A stretch of DNA of 64,000 nucleotides, from the NCBI GenBank assembly GCA_947502975.1, contig CANNBV010000005.1, forward strand, positions 248,001-312,000, given 5' to 3'. Position numbers and translations under genes: made by a program. Below are positions 1-9,316 of this stretch, in pieces. Under the pieces are notes generated by a model. The model was given only the letters and a program-made list of their open reading frames with translations, did no database searches and had not been told where the DNA came from. This DNA comes from an uncultured Flavobacteriaceae bacterium (GTDB lineage: Bacteria; Bacteroidota; Bacteroidia; Flavobacteriales; Flavobacteriaceae). The number at the start of each line of letters is the position of its first letter. Position 1 is the stretch's first letter.

Positions 1-584
1 ATTGAAATATACTCTTCTGCCTTTTTCATATCAGCAACCACAATATCTTGGATAATTTCAGCATAAGGAGTTGCTGGTCGTTTAGCTTCTCCTCTAGTAG
101 ATACGGGTGCAAGAAAAACAGGAGCAGCGCCCCAAACTCTTGCAATGTCAAAATACACTTTAGCTCTAATGGCATGTGCTTCCCCAATAATGTTAAGATC
201 TGCACCTTCAACATTTTCAGCTGCAATGATAATTCTATTTACTCTATCGATTACCCTATACAGGTTTGCCCATCTTAAATATCCTTCTCCTTGATCTAAA
301 GAACTATTGTGCAAAGAGTTTCTAGAGGCGTTATTTCCATTAGGTTGAAAATTATCTGATCTAAACTCACCAGTGTTTAAAGCAAACTGGCTATAAGCTA
401 CCTGTATTCCATCGTAAGCTCCTATCAAAGCAGATTCTAATTCTGCATTGTTGCTGTAAAACGACTCTGGTGCAACTTCACTTTCAGGAAGTTCTTCAGT
501 AAAATCGTCACAGGAATAAAACATTCCTAGTGTAGTGATAAGAAGCATCACTACTTTAAATTTGTTTAAATTATAATCTATCAT
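1..584 (-). CDS. SusD/RagB-like nutrient-binding outer membrane lipoprotein (partial)
   Basis: Reading the minus strand from an ATG at 584 gives an open frame that runs off the left edge after about 194 codons, so the C-terminal part is missing. The product starts MIDYNLNKFK, has a lipoprotein signal with the lipobox ending at FYSC (followed by acidic DDFTEE, a surface-export-type context), and continues with the helical SusD N-terminal region (segments such as FYSNNAELESALIGAYDGIQ and AHAIRAKVYFDIARVWG). SusD-like proteins sit on the cell surface over a SusC channel and capture oligosaccharides. The gene lies 11 bp after the susC homologue on the same strand, the usual susCD order. The glycan cannot be read from this fragment, but the nearby uronate genes suggest a uronic-acid-containing one. 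Confidence 0.93.
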   Translation of the reverse strand, partial: MIDYNLNKFKVVMLLITTLGMFYSCDDFTEELPESEVAPESFYSNNAELESALIGAYDGIQVAYSQFALNTGEFRSDNFQPNGNNASRNSLHNSSLDQGEGYLRWANLYRVIDRVNRIIIAAENVEGADLNIIGEAHAIRAKVYFDIARVWGAAPVFLAPVSTRGEAKRPATPYAEIIQDIVVADMKKAEEYIS

Positions 585-595
585 AACTATTTTTT

Positions 596-3500
596 TTAAA
601 ATTGAGCGCGTACGGTTAATATAAACTCTCTATCGTTTGGATATCTTAAAGCATCTTCACTAGGTGTTAAAGGATTGCCTCTAGTACCAAACTCTGGATT
701 ATACCCTGGGTAATTGGTCCAAGTCAATAAGTTATTAATAGCGAAGTTTAAGTTTAACCTTTTCATACCTATACCCAAAGATTGTAAAATATCTTTAGGA
801 AAATCATAACCTATACGTACATATCTCCATTTTATGAAGCTTCCATCAGACACATACGTACTATTCGCAGTACTTCCAGAGAAATCAAATCTATTTTGAA
901 TTCTAGTGGCACCACTCTGTAAAATAGGGTATTGTGCTAAATCTCCCTGATTTTGCCATGCATTGTTCAATCTATCAGGTGAAACTGTTAATACAGCTGC
1001 TCTCAAACTATTTCTATCATGATCGTAACGTCTGTAGATATCATTTCCAAAGCTATAGTCGAATAACGTACTAAATGTCCAGTTTTTATAGGTAATGTCA
1101 TGTGTAAATCCACCAAAAACTGTTGGTAAACCATTTCCTAAGATTTTTTCATCTTCACTATCAATTATAAAATCGCCATTAACATCTTCCCAAAAATAAT
1201 CACCACCTCGTAATATATTACCACTTGAATGCTCTAGTTGCTTTATTTCACCATCTGTTGGATAAAGATCTCCATTACCTCTGCTATATGATCCTAAGAA
1301 AAATCCGTTAGCATCAAAATTTGGGAATAATTGTTCTCCATCTGGCGTAAATGCATTTGATTCATCATATTGAAATACACCAAAATTATTATACCCCCAA
1401 ATGTTTCCGATAGGCTCACCTTCACGCGTTACAAAACGACCAGTAAAAATATCTTCGTCTAATTCAAGAACTTCATTTTCTACAAATCCAATATTAAAAC
1501 CTGCTCTCCAAGAGAAGTCTTGGTTTTGCACTATTGTTCCGTTAATACTTAAATCTATACCTTGGTTTTGCACAACACCTCGGTTTTCCCTGATAACATT
1601 GAATCCTGACTCTTCAGGTATTTCAGAGTTTACAAGTAATCCATCAGTCAATTTTCGCCATAAATCAAAAGAAACATTTAATCTTCTACCTTTAAATAAG
1701 CTTAAATCAAAACCTAAATTGGTAGTTTCAGTTTCCTCCCATCTTAAATCTTGATTCCCTAATCTTACAGGTGCAAAACCAGCTTCTCCATTATAGATGA
1801 ACCCAGGCTCTAAAGAACTTAAAAATGCGTAATTAGGAATCCTGTCATTACCAACGATACCGTAACTAGCTCTAATTAAAAAATTCTTAACTAAACCATT
1901 ATTTTTTAAGAAATTTTCTTTACTTATTCTCCATCCCACATTCGCAGAAGGGAAATAACCAAATGCATTATTCTTACCAAATCTTGAAGAACCATCTCTA
2001 CGTAATGTAGCTCCGATTAAATACTTGTTATCAAAATCGTAATTAAATCCTGTGAAAAGTGAAAATATTCCCTCTCGTTGGTTTAGGGTAGCATCACCGC
2101 CAGCAGTATCCACAAGAAGGAATTCAAGGTCTGCATTATTAAGTGTTTCTATCAAGTCATTTGAAAATCTTGTATCAAGTTTAAGGTTTTCTCTCCAGTC
2201 TCTTTGTATTTGCATACCTGCAAAAGCAGAAAGTTCATGCTTACCCCATGTTTGTTTGAAGTTAAGCGTATTATCTTGCTGAATACCATAACTTAAATCA
2301 TGGCGTTCTCCTCCTGTAGGAACACCGTCTCTAAAATTTCTTGGGTCTAGTACTGAGGGCGTAAAAGTCTCTCTTTTATCATAAAAGAAATCTATACCAA
2401 ACTGCGACCTAATAGATAGCGCAGGTGTAAGTTGATACTGGGCATAGCTAAACACATTACCTCTGTAACGGCTTCTATCATTTTTTCTAAGCAGTGCATT
2501 TTGTATTGGGTTTAAGCTAAACTTACGTGGTGAACCTGGTGTAAAAGTACCATCTGGCTCAAATAAAGGCAAATAAGCAACTCTATTTAAAAGGTGTCCA
2601 AGCACAGGACCTGCAGCAGTACTATTGGTAAACTCATAAGATAAGTTAATCAACGTTCCAATTTTAAATTTATCATTTGGTGTAATGTCAACCTTTAAAC
2701 GCGTATTAATTCTTTTATGACCACTATTAAGAATAAGCCCTTCTTCATTAAAGAAACCTGTATTCCAATAAAATGATGCTTTATCAGAACCACCACTAAC
2801 TGCAACATTGGTTTGATGTCTCACAGCTGGTCTTGTTACTAATTTCTGTAAATCAAATGAATTTCTAGTTACTAAACTAAGAGAATCTCGAGCTACAGGC
2901 CCCCAAGTGATACCCTGACGCGCTTCCTGTTCTAAACGCTGATTTGCGTTTGGCGCTGGTAAATCACCGACTAACTGATTTATACCAGTTACCGTTGTAA
3001 TATCTAAATTTAATTTACCACTCTTTCCCTTTTTTGTTGTAATAATAACCACTCCATTACCTGCCTGAGCACCATAAATAGCAGCAGTAGCGCCATCTTT
3101 AATAACCTCTAACGATGCAATATCATTTGGGTCTAGGTTATCTATATCAAACGTTTGTTGTCCGTCAACTACATATAGAGGCCCTGTTGCTCCTGCAGTT
3201 AAAGTTGACAAACCACGAATACGAATGTCAAAACCCTCTCCTGGTCCATTGTTGGTTACAACCTGAACACCAGATAATTGTCCTTGGATACCTTGCAGAG
3301 GATCAATTGGCGCAGACTTTTCAATATCTTCAGCTTTAATCGTTTCTACAGCACCTAATATTTTTTCTCTCCTAACCTGTTGGTAACCGATTATCACCAC
3401 TTCGTCTAAGCCTTCTACATCGTCTTCTAAGGTTACACTTATTGTGCTTTGGTTTTCTACAGATACTTCTTCTGTCTTAAAACCAATGTAAGAGAATACT

Positions 3501-3763
3501 AAAATTTTATTCCCAGATACCAATAGTAATGAGAAATTCCCATCAAAATCAGTTACCGCACCTTGTCTTGTACCTTTTTGCAATACATTTACACCAGGGA
3601 GAGGCATACCATTGGAATCGAGGACCGTTCCAGATACTCTATCTTGGGCTTGTATACTAATAGGCGTAAAACTGGAAAAAACCAGAGCTATTAAAAGTAC
3701 CAACCCCGAAACAGAGTATTTTTTCTTGAATTTTTGTTTCATTTTGAGTTTTAGTTTTAACAT
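596..3763 (-). CDS. SusC/RagA-family TonB-linked outer membrane protein
   Basis: The product has 1055 residues, a normal SusC length. After a signal peptide ending in SIQAQ comes a carboxypeptidase-regulatory-like domain (about residues 42-115, with the typical GTVLDSNGMPLPGVNV and DFDGNFSL), then a plug domain with SusC-type IRGLSTLTAGATGPLYVVDG and EVIKDGATAAIYGAQAGNGV, then a C-terminal beta-barrel ending in aromatic/phenylalanine (VRAQF). It forms the TonB-dependent channel for oligosaccharides bound by the downstream SusD. The first Met is used here; Met8 (start at 3742) is equally plausible because the Lys-rich signal-peptide n-region starts there. A putative GntR operator lies about 100 bp upstream, which suggests it is controlled by uronate degradation products. 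Confidence 0.95.
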   Translation of the reverse strand: MLKLKLKMKQKFKKKYSVSGLVLLIALVFSSFTPISIQAQDRVSGTVLDSNGMPLPGVNVLQKGTRQGAVTDFDGNFSLLLVSGNKILVFSYIGFKTEEVSVENQSTISVTLEDDVEGLDEVVIIGYQQVRREKILGAVETIKAEDIEKSAPIDPLQGIQGQLSGVQVVTNNGPGEGFDIRIRGLSTLTAGATGPLYVVDGQQTFDIDNLDPNDIASLEVIKDGATAAIYGAQAGNGVVIITTKKGKSGKLNLDITTVTGINQLVGDLPAPNANQRLEQEARQGITWGPVARDSLSLVTRNSFDLQKLVTRPAVRHQTNVAVSGGSDKASFYWNTGFFNEEGLILNSGHKRINTRLKVDITPNDKFKIGTLINLSYEFTNSTAAGPVLGHLLNRVAYLPLFEPDGTFTPGSPRKFSLNPIQNALLRKNDRSRYRGNVFSYAQYQLTPALSIRSQFGIDFFYDKRETFTPSVLDPRNFRDGVPTGGERHDLSYGIQQDNTLNFKQTWGKHELSAFAGMQIQRDWRENLKLDTRFSNDLIETLNNADLEFLLVDTAGGDATLNQREGIFSLFTGFNYDFDNKYLIGATLRRDGSSRFGKNNAFGYFPSANVGWRISKENFLKNNGLVKNFLIRASYGIVGNDRIPNYAFLSSLEPGFIYNGEAGFAPVRLGNQDLRWEETETTNLGFDLSLFKGRRLNVSFDLWRKLTDGLLVNSEIPEESGFNVIRENRGVVQNQGIDLSINGTIVQNQDFSWRAGFNIGFVENEVLELDEDIFTGRFVTREGEPIGNIWGYNNFGVFQYDESNAFTPDGEQLFPNFDANGFFLGSYSRGNGDLYPTDGEIKQLEHSSGNILRGGDYFWEDVNGDFIIDSEDEKILGNGLPTVFGGFTHDITYKNWTFSTLFDYSFGNDIYRRYDHDRNSLRAAVLTVSPDRLNNAWQNQGDLAQYPILQSGATRIQNRFDFSGSTANSTYVSDGSFIKWRYVRIGYDFPKDILQSLGIGMKRLNLNFAINNLLTWTNYPGYNPEFGTRGNPLTPSEDALRYPNDREFILTVRAQF

Positions 3764-4206
3764 ACAATTTAATTAGTTGAAAGTAAGAACTTAAAATTAG
3801 TGTTCTTCTAAAGTCTTGCTTTATTGGTAACAATTTTACGAATTAGGTTAAGTATCTGTATCCTGTTCTATCCTGTTGAAACCCTTTTTTTGGTTAAGCC
3901 AATAACTAAAATACCTATATTACAGGCAAGTAAACAATATTGGTTTTACCTTTTACGAAACCTAAACTCTAGAAAATTTAGATTTTAGTAATTATTTCTT
4001 ATTACTAATGCAACAAGTAATATGGCAACAAAGATTACAAGTTATTCTTGAGGTATTCCTTTTATCCACAAAAACAGAGTTAAATTCTTTTGCTAAATAG
4101 GAAATCAAAGTTCCTCAATTAGTTATGCTATAAAATACTACTAGTGATAGTAAGATTAACTATATTTCATTTTTAAAATTTTTTACTTTTCGAGTATCCA
4201 AGTATA
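3764..4206. other. Intergenic region upstream of susC, no gene
   Basis: These 443 bp between susC and uxuA contain no credible ORF. They carry the tandem operator-like motif at 3861-3877 and a promoter-like TAAAATTG on the minus strand at 3831-3838, the latter about 65 bp before the susC start. The rest is AT-rich with no clear terminator hairpin for uxuA. Confidence 0.6.
3861..3877 (-). promoter_or_regulatory. Putative GntR operator upstream of susC (site A)
   Basis: Read on the minus strand, the site is two copies of AACAGGATA spaced exactly 10 bp apart (AACAGGATAG then AACAGGATAC). A near-identical arrangement occurs at 6470-6486 before the SDR-uxuA operon, and a weaker one at 7668-7682 before gntR. 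The same strand orientation relative to all three genes and the one-helical-turn spacing suggest a shared regulator. That the local GntR protein binds here is an inference. Confidence 0.55.
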
Positions 4207-5382
4207 TTATAAATATTGTTTTAAACCGAATTCTAATCCTCTTAATTCTGCAAGACCTCTCAATCTACCAATACCAGAGTAGCCAGGGTTTGTTTTCTTT
4301 TTTAAATCGTCCAGCATTTGATGGCCATGATCTGGCCTTACTGGAATAGTAAAATCTGCCTGTCCTAAAGCACGTCTTCTTTTTTCTTCAAGAAGAATTT
4401 CTTTTACAAGGCTATACATATCTACATCACCTTCAAGATGGTTGGCTTCATAAAAATTACCATATTCGTCACGCTTTGTACTTCTTAAATGCAAAAAATG
4501 GGCGCGATCAGCAAAACGCTTGAATATTTTCACCAAATCGTTATCTGCCCTAACGCCGAGAGAACCAGTACAGAATGTAATCCCATTGGCCCTATCGGGA
4601 ATATTATCAAACAAATAGGCATAATCTGACTCAGTACTTACCACTCTTGGCAAACCTAAAATTGGATATGGTGGGTCATCAGGGTGAATACACATCAATA
4701 TCTTATTTTTTGATGCCACAGGTATTATTTCTTTTAAAAAGGACACCAAATTATCTCGTAATGTTTGGGCATCAATGTCTTTATAGGTGTCTAAAATTGT
4801 TTGAAACTGCTCTAAGGTGTAGCCTTCTTCAGCACCAGGTAAACCCGCAATGATATTATTTACAAGTTTTGTTTTTTGTGCTTCATTAAGTGCTTCAAAA
4901 TAAACTTTGGCCGAGGCTTTTTGAGTATCGCTGTAACTATTCTCTGCTTCAGGACGCTTTAACAAAAAGAGTTCAAAAGCGGCAAATGCAACCACATCAA
5001 AACGTAAAGCCTGCGAGCCATCTTCAAGCTCAAAATTCAGATCTGTACGTGTCCAATCCAAAACCGGCATAAAATTGTAGCACACTATATTTACTCCACA
5101 TTTAGCTAAGTTTTCAATACTTCTCTTGTATCGTTCAATATATGTTTGAAACTGTCCCGATCGCGTTTTTATGTTTTCATGAACAGGAATACTTTCTACC
5201 ACGCTCCATGTTAAACCTACTTGCTCAATGATCGCTTTGCGTTTATTTATTTCATCAATTGTCCATACCTCTCCGTTGGGGATATGGTGCAGTGCAGATA
5301 CAATTCCCGTTGCACCAGATTGTTTTATATCTGATAAAGATACGGGGTCATCCGGCCCGTACCACCTCCAAGTTTGTTCCAT
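4207..5382 (-). CDS. uxuA: D-mannonate dehydratase
   Basis: The enzyme dehydrates D-mannonate to 2-keto-3-deoxy-D-gluconate in the cytoplasmic glucuronate (hexuronate) branch. The 391-residue product matches the family length (about 390-400) and shows UxuA hallmarks: N-terminal [22 protein letters not shown] (near residue 32), [30 protein letters not shown], and near the C-terminus RPDHGHQML (residues 349-357). The His/Asp residues of these motifs belong to the metal-binding TIM-barrel active site of the family. It lies 19 bp downstream of the SDR gene on the same strand, so the two are probably cotranscribed and perform consecutive steps from fructuronate to KDG. Confidence 0.96.
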   Translation of the reverse strand: MEQTWRWYGPDDPVSLSDIKQSGATGIVSALHHIPNGEVWTIDEINKRKAIIEQVGLTWSVVESIPVHENIKTRSGQFQTYIERYKRSIENLAKCGVNIVCYNFMPVLDWTRTDLNFELEDGSQALRFDVVAFAAFELFLLKRPEAENSYSDTQKASAKVYFEALNEAQKTKLVNNIIAGLPGAEEGYTLEQFQTILDTYKDIDAQTLRDNLVSFLKEIIPVASKNKILMCIHPDDPPYPILGLPRVVSTESDYAYLFDNIPDRANGITFCTGSLGVRADNDLVKIFKRFADRAHFLHLRSTKRDEYGNFYEANHLEGDVDMYSLVKEILLEEKRRRALGQADFTIPVRPDHGHQMLDDLKKKTNPGYSGIGRLRGLAELRGLEFGLKQYL

Positions 5383-5401
5383 TTAAAATGTATATTAAAA
5401 T

Positions 5402-6229
5402 TTAAACACCACTATAAGCGCTAAAGCCTCCATCAATAGGAATAACCACGCCCGTGACAAATGAAGCACCTTCCCCGCACAGCCACAATGTTGTACCAAC
5501 CAAATCTTCTGGTTCGCCAAATTTGCCCATAGGCGTTTGATCTATAATTTGATGACCCCTTGGCGTTAAACTTCCATCGCTATTGGTAAGTAAAGTTCTG
5601 TTTTGCTCAGTTAAGAAAAAACCTGGCGCCAACGCATTTACCCTAATTTCAACCTTTGAAAAATGAACAGCCAACCATTTCGTAAAGTTCGAAATTGCCG
5701 CTTTTGCACCGCTATATGCTGGAATTTTAGTTAAAGGTGTAAATGCATTCATTGATGAAATATTTAAAATACTGCACCCCACTCTTCCCACCATATCCTC
5801 TGCAAAAACTTGGGTAGGCAAAAGAGTACCAATAAAATTAAGGTTGAACACAAACTGAATACTATTGGGATCCAAATCAAAGAACGTTTTAAACCCTTTC
5901 TCATAATTTATCAAATCTTCCTTCATTAAAAATGGATTACTTGTTGTGCCCGCCGGGTGATTTCCACCGGCACCGTTAATAAGAATATCACATTTCCCAA
6001 AAGCAGAGTTCACCTCCTCTTTTGCTTGCTTTAACATCGTTTCTTCCAGAACATTTGCTGCAACACCAATGGCCTCTCCGCCTGCTCTGTTGATTTTTTC
6101 AGCCACCTTTGTGACCGCTTTTTTATTTAAATCCAACAAGGCTATTTTATGCCCTTGTTTTGCTAAGGCCTTGGCTAGTGTACTGCATAAAACTCCACCT
6201 GCTCCAGTTATTACTATGGTTTTACTCAT
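5402..6229 (-). CDS. SDR-family oxidoreductase, probable D-mannonate oxidoreductase (fructuronate reductase)
   Basis: This is a classical-type short-chain dehydrogenase of 275 residues. The Rossmann nucleotide-binding motif is TGAGGVLCS at residues 8-16, NGAGG is at 85-89, and the catalytic residues are Ser158 or Ser159, Tyr172 and Lys176 (YSGAK). The position usually holding the last Gly of TGxxxGxG is Cys15, unusual but in a subfamily where this motif varies. Its placement directly before uxuA and its resemblance to the SDR-type UxuB of Bacillus suggest that it interconverts D-fructuronate and D-mannonate with NAD(H). Substrate assignment rests on context. It heads the uxuA operon, with a regulatory motif about 240 bp upstream. 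Confidence 0.85.
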   Translation of the reverse strand: MSKTIVITGAGGVLCSTLAKALAKQGHKIALLDLNKKAVTKVAEKINRAGGEAIGVAANVLEETMLKQAKEEVNSAFGKCDILINGAGGNHPAGTTSNPFLMKEDLINYEKGFKTFFDLDPNSIQFVFNLNFIGTLLPTQVFAEDMVGRVGCSILNISSMNAFTPLTKIPAYSGAKAAISNFTKWLAVHFSKVEIRVNALAPGFFLTEQNRTLLTNSDGSLTPRGHQIIDQTPMGKFGEPEDLVGTTLWLCGEGASFVTGVVIPIDGGFSAYSGV

Positions 6230-6554
6230 TATTTACTAAATTATTACCTATTAAGGCGTTTAACATTTTTTGATTAACACTCAATTATTTTGTCTACCGC
6301 GAAATACAAATCAATGACTTTTGCTATCTTATTGAATCATCCACCATTCTAAAAAGTTCTTCTGCAAGAACCAGCGATAATAAAAAGAAATATATAGGTA
6401 GAGGAAATATTATAACCTCATGACTTGCATCGACCATAACAAAACTAAGACACAATATTAATTGAGGTGTCCTGTTCTGTCCTGACAACAAAAGAGAAAA
6501 GTCTTTGCCAAAATTCATTTATTCACTGAAAAAACATTGCCCTTTTGTATTATT
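6230..6554. other. Intergenic region upstream of the SDR-uxuA operon, no gene
   Basis: These 325 bp carry the operator-like tandem motif at 6470-6486 and otherwise hold AT-rich leader sequence. A 64-codon minus-strand frame (6324-6518) crosses the motif but has no recognisable features and is not called as a gene. Confidence 0.6.
6470..6486 (-). promoter_or_regulatory. Putative GntR operator upstream of SDR-uxuA (site B)
   Basis: On the minus strand it reads CAGGACAG followed by AACAGGACAC, again two CAGGA cores one helical turn (10 bp) apart as at 3861-3877. The two sites agree at nearly every position, differing by T/C at the base after CAGGA. Confidence 0.55.
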
Positions 6555-7556
6555 TTACAAAGACTCCCGAAGAACTAATTTAGTAGTTAAGTAAGTCTGG
6601 ACTGGTCTATTTGAAGTGACAAATTCCGCAACTTTAGCTCCAAATTCCTTAAAATCTATGGAAATTACAGAAATACCTTCATATGTAAATCTTTTTAAAG
6701 GTGTATCGTTATAGGAAAGAATTCCAACCTCTTCGCCCAATTTATAATTTGCAAGACTGGATTGTCTCAAGAGCTCATAAAGAATCCTATCGTTTACAGA
6801 TATATATGCTGTATTCTTTTTAACAACTAATTCCTCAGAGTTATAACAAATTGTATAGTTTATATTATGATTTAAACAAAATTTCTTGAAATATGCTAGA
6901 CTTTCTGGGGGATGGTGTGTAAACTCTGGGTATACAAAACTCAATGTCTGATACTTCCTAAATAAGTGCGCTGCATTTTCCAAACAGGAATATAGCGCTG
7001 GTCCAAAATCTTGAAATACATAGTTTTCTACTTTCTTTAAATCGGCTTTCCAATCGATAAGCAAAAGTCTTTTTTTATCAATTTTTTCAAGCCTGCTAGA
7101 TACTTCTGGATGATCAAACCCCATGATAATATATTTGTAATATACACCATTATCAACATTCAGCATTGCTTTAAAATTTTTAATATTGTAATGATGAAAC
7201 TGAAGATCAACAATAACATTATCAGGCATATAACTCATAAAAGAATGATAAAAAACCTCTTTATACGCCTTGAAAGTACTGATTAATAAAAGGATTTTCT
7301 TCCTACTTTCACATATATAATAGCCCTTGTTTGGCGTGGCATTTATATACCCTTGTTTTTTTAGCAAAGTGTAAGCCTTGAAAACAGTATCACGAGAGAT
7401 ATTGAAATCTTTACTAAAATCGTTTATAGAAGGTACACGGTCTCCTAACTTATATGCATTTATTTCAATAGACTCAATAAAAGCATTGACTACCTTCTGA
7501 TATTTGGGAATATTATTACCGTTAATATCTCTTATGACAATTCTTTGATCAACCAT
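6555..7556 (-). CDS. GntR-type transcriptional regulator with LacI-like ligand-binding domain
   Basis: The 333-residue protein has an N-terminal GntR winged helix (about residues 15-80; KLGDRVPSINDFSKDFNISR then TVFKAYTLLKKQGYI and GYYI). In place of an FCD or UTRA domain it has a C-terminal alpha/beta domain of periplasmic-binding/LacI-sensor type (residues about 85-333, with NDRILYELLRQ and GISVISIDFKEFG). Such regulators in Bacteroidota usually control sugar or uronate loci. Its position beside the SDR-uxuA operon and susCD, plus repeated motifs before these transcription units and before its own gene, suggests a local autoregulated regulator. The effector is unknown; a glucuronate-pathway intermediate is likely. 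Confidence 0.9.
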   Translation of the reverse strand: MVDQRIVIRDINGNNIPKYQKVVNAFIESIEINAYKLGDRVPSINDFSKDFNISRDTVFKAYTLLKKQGYINATPNKGYYICESRKKILLLISTFKAYKEVFYHSFMSYMPDNVIVDLQFHHYNIKNFKAMLNVDNGVYYKYIIMGFDHPEVSSRLEKIDKKRLLLIDWKADLKKVENYVFQDFGPALYSCLENAAHLFRKYQTLSFVYPEFTHHPPESLAYFKKFCLNHNINYTICYNSEELVVKKNTAYISVNDRILYELLRQSSLANYKLGEEVGILSYNDTPLKRFTYEGISVISIDFKEFGAKVAEFVTSNRPVQTYLTTKLVLRESL

Positions 7557-7667
7557 TATCAGGAACTTCTAATTCTTCAATTTTCAATATTAATCTTCAG
7601 ATAAAATTGCATTTAAATAAAGATAAGCACAGATATTTCAAAAGAAAAAAAAAAATTAGAGATGTCT

Positions 7668-7682
7668 ATCCTGTACTTTCTG
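7668..7682 (-). promoter_or_regulatory. Putative autoregulatory GntR site (site C, degenerate)
   Basis: The minus strand contains one well-conserved half-site, ACAGGATAGA, preceded by a weak CAGAAAGT half at 9-bp rather than 10-bp phase. It lies about 110 bp upstream of the gntR start. It is weaker than sites A and B and could be chance. Confidence 0.35.
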
Positions 7683-7807
7683 AATAGCCTATAATTATTT
7701 TTTTAGTAATAATTTGCTAATGATAACTTGAACTAGCAAAAGGCAATTTAAAATATTCTTTGGTTTTATTTAAGCATATATTAAGATCAAGAAAAATTAT
7801 TATAAGT

Positions 7808-9091
7808 TTAAACAATTCTCAAATGAGATCTACTTGGTTGATTACGAATTACTTTTTTCTTAGAATTTGCTCTTAGCTTGCCTTTCAATTCCCGCATATC
7901 CATACTTATCTTCTTTTCAATCACTCTGGCATATTTTTGAGTAGTTGATAATTTTTTGTGACTTAATAATTTAGAAACTGTTGAAATAGGTACATCGTTT
8001 AAAAGCGTTATTGTTGTTGCGAAAGTGTGTCTGGCTACATGAAAAGTTAGTTTTTTATCAATATTACATATTTTAGCAATTACTTTTAAGTAATGGTTTG
8101 TTTTTTGACTGCTTAGAACTGGCAAAAGCTTACTCTCATTAACCTCAAAAGGATAATCTTTATATGACGCTAATATTTCTTTAGCTTCATCTAAAAGTGG
8201 TACTTTAACTGGTACTTTGGTTTTTTGCCTCCTAATCATTATCCATTTCTCACCATCTACCCCTGTAACAATGTTTTTTTCTCTTAGATTTTTGACTTCA
8301 ACATAGCACAATCCCGTGTAACATGAAAAAATAAATACATCTCTAACCCTCTGAACACTCAATTTATCTGTGTTAAGTGACATGATAGCATCTATTTCAC
8401 ATTGCTCTAAGAAAGGGCTTTCAAATTCCTCAAACATCAATTGGTATAATGAAAAGGGATTATTTTTAATCCATCCATGCTTAAGAGCCAAGTTAGTTAG
8501 CTTTTGAAACCGTTCCATATGCTTCATTATGCCATTATTGCTTAATGGCTGTGACTTTCTAAGTGGAGGACAATTTCTCAAGTAGCTCTCAAAGCCTACA
8601 ACAAATGCATAATCAACCTTTTTCAAATTGAAATCTAAAGATTTATAATCTTTTAAGATATAACGTTTGATATACTTTTCTGTAGATGGATAATTCTTTA
8701 CTGTTCCGGGCGCTAGTTTTTCTAAATCGTTCTCACGATGGTAATTCATTAAGTCAATAATTGTTACAACGGGCTTATCCTTTCCTAAATATCTTAGCTT
8801 AATTGTTAATGCAGAAATTACAACTCCACTATCTTTGAGTATATCATGACAATCCACCAATTTAGAATAAATGCTACTTAATGCATCATTAATATTTTTT
8901 GCATTTGAAGATTTTATTTTTACACGACGCGTTATGGGACACCAATATTTTTCATTGACTGATTTTTTTACGCTTATATCTGCCCTATTGCCGTCAACAG
9001 TAATTCTTGCATAAATTGGAACTGTTCCGTCTTTTTTTATGGCTGTTTTTTTTAACCAAAAATGAACACTGAATGTTTCTGAAGTTGTCAT
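7808..9091 (-). CDS. Tyrosine recombinase/integrase, CTnDOT-like
   Basis: A 427-residue site-specific recombinase with an N-terminal arm-binding domain (about 1-85), a SAM-like core-binding domain (about 105-210) and a C-terminal catalytic domain. Visible catalytic residues are Lys290 (RRQKTK), His351 and Arg354 (HVARH), His378 (LLSHKK) and the nucleophile Tyr387 (TTQKYARV). The first Arg of the pentad is replaced by Cys262 in TGLCYVEVKNL. CTnDOT-type integrases also lack this Arg, so the protein may still be active. It is transcribed away from tRNA-Pro(GGG), a common integration target, with only 225 bp between them. No relaxase, excisionase or phage gene is present in the window. Confidence 0.93.
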   Translation of the reverse strand: MTTSETFSVHFWLKKTAIKKDGTVPIYARITVDGNRADISVKKSVNEKYWCPITRRVKIKSSNAKNINDALSSIYSKLVDCHDILKDSGVVISALTIKLRYLGKDKPVVTIIDLMNYHRENDLEKLAPGTVKNYPSTEKYIKRYILKDYKSLDFNLKKVDYAFVVGFESYLRNCPPLRKSQPLSNNGIMKHMERFQKLTNLALKHGWIKNNPFSLYQLMFEEFESPFLEQCEIDAIMSLNTDKLSVQRVRDVFIFSCYTGLCYVEVKNLREKNIVTGVDGEKWIMIRRQKTKVPVKVPLLDEAKEILASYKDYPFEVNESKLLPVLSSQKTNHYLKVIAKICNIDKKLTFHVARHTFATTITLLNDVPISTVSKLLSHKKLSTTQKYARVIEKKISMDMRELKGKLRANSKKKVIRNQPSRSHLRIV

Positions 9092-9093
9092 TA

Positions 9094-9128
9094 CTTTCGT
9101 TTTAATGAATAAATCCGTTAAACGAAAG
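9094..9128. repeat. Inverted repeat just upstream of the integrase start
   Basis: The arms CTTTCGTTT (9094-9102) and AAACGAAAG (9120-9128) are perfect 9-bp complements separated by 17 bp. They begin 3 bp before the integrase ATG, so they could form a leader hairpin or be a binding site for the integrase or an accessory factor. Confidence 0.6.
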
Positions 9129-9191
9129 CCAAACCGCTATGAAGTCGAATCAAGTAAGAGCTAATCAAATATAGGAAAACATTTCCTAAAA

Positions 9192-9231
9192 AATAGGACA
9201 CCTAATAGGACACCTTGAGAGATGTCCTATT
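9192..9231. repeat. Tandem 12-bp repeat plus inverted copy between integrase and tRNA-Pro
   Basis: AATAGGACACCT occurs twice back to back (9192-9203, 9204-9215). An inverted copy with one mismatch, AGATGTCCTATT, follows at 9220-9231. Arrays of this type beside an integrase and tRNA are typical of recombinase arm-type or recombination directionality factor sites. The role here is inferred from position only. Confidence 0.65.
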
Positions 9232-9316
9232 TTGATATCAAATGAAATCAATAAAAATTAAACTACTGATAACCATTTAATTAACCTTTTAATAGTGTCT
9301 ATTTAAACCCATTTTG

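Noticed and set aside
6324-6518. 64-codon minus-strand ORF in the gap upstream of the SDR gene
   Set aside because: It crosses the putative operator and has no domain, signal or conserved feature.
1-9300. Second attachment site (tRNA-Pro 3' end repeat) marking the other end of an island
   Set aside because: By eye no copy of the tRNA 3' end was found left of the integrase within this window, so island boundaries are not called.
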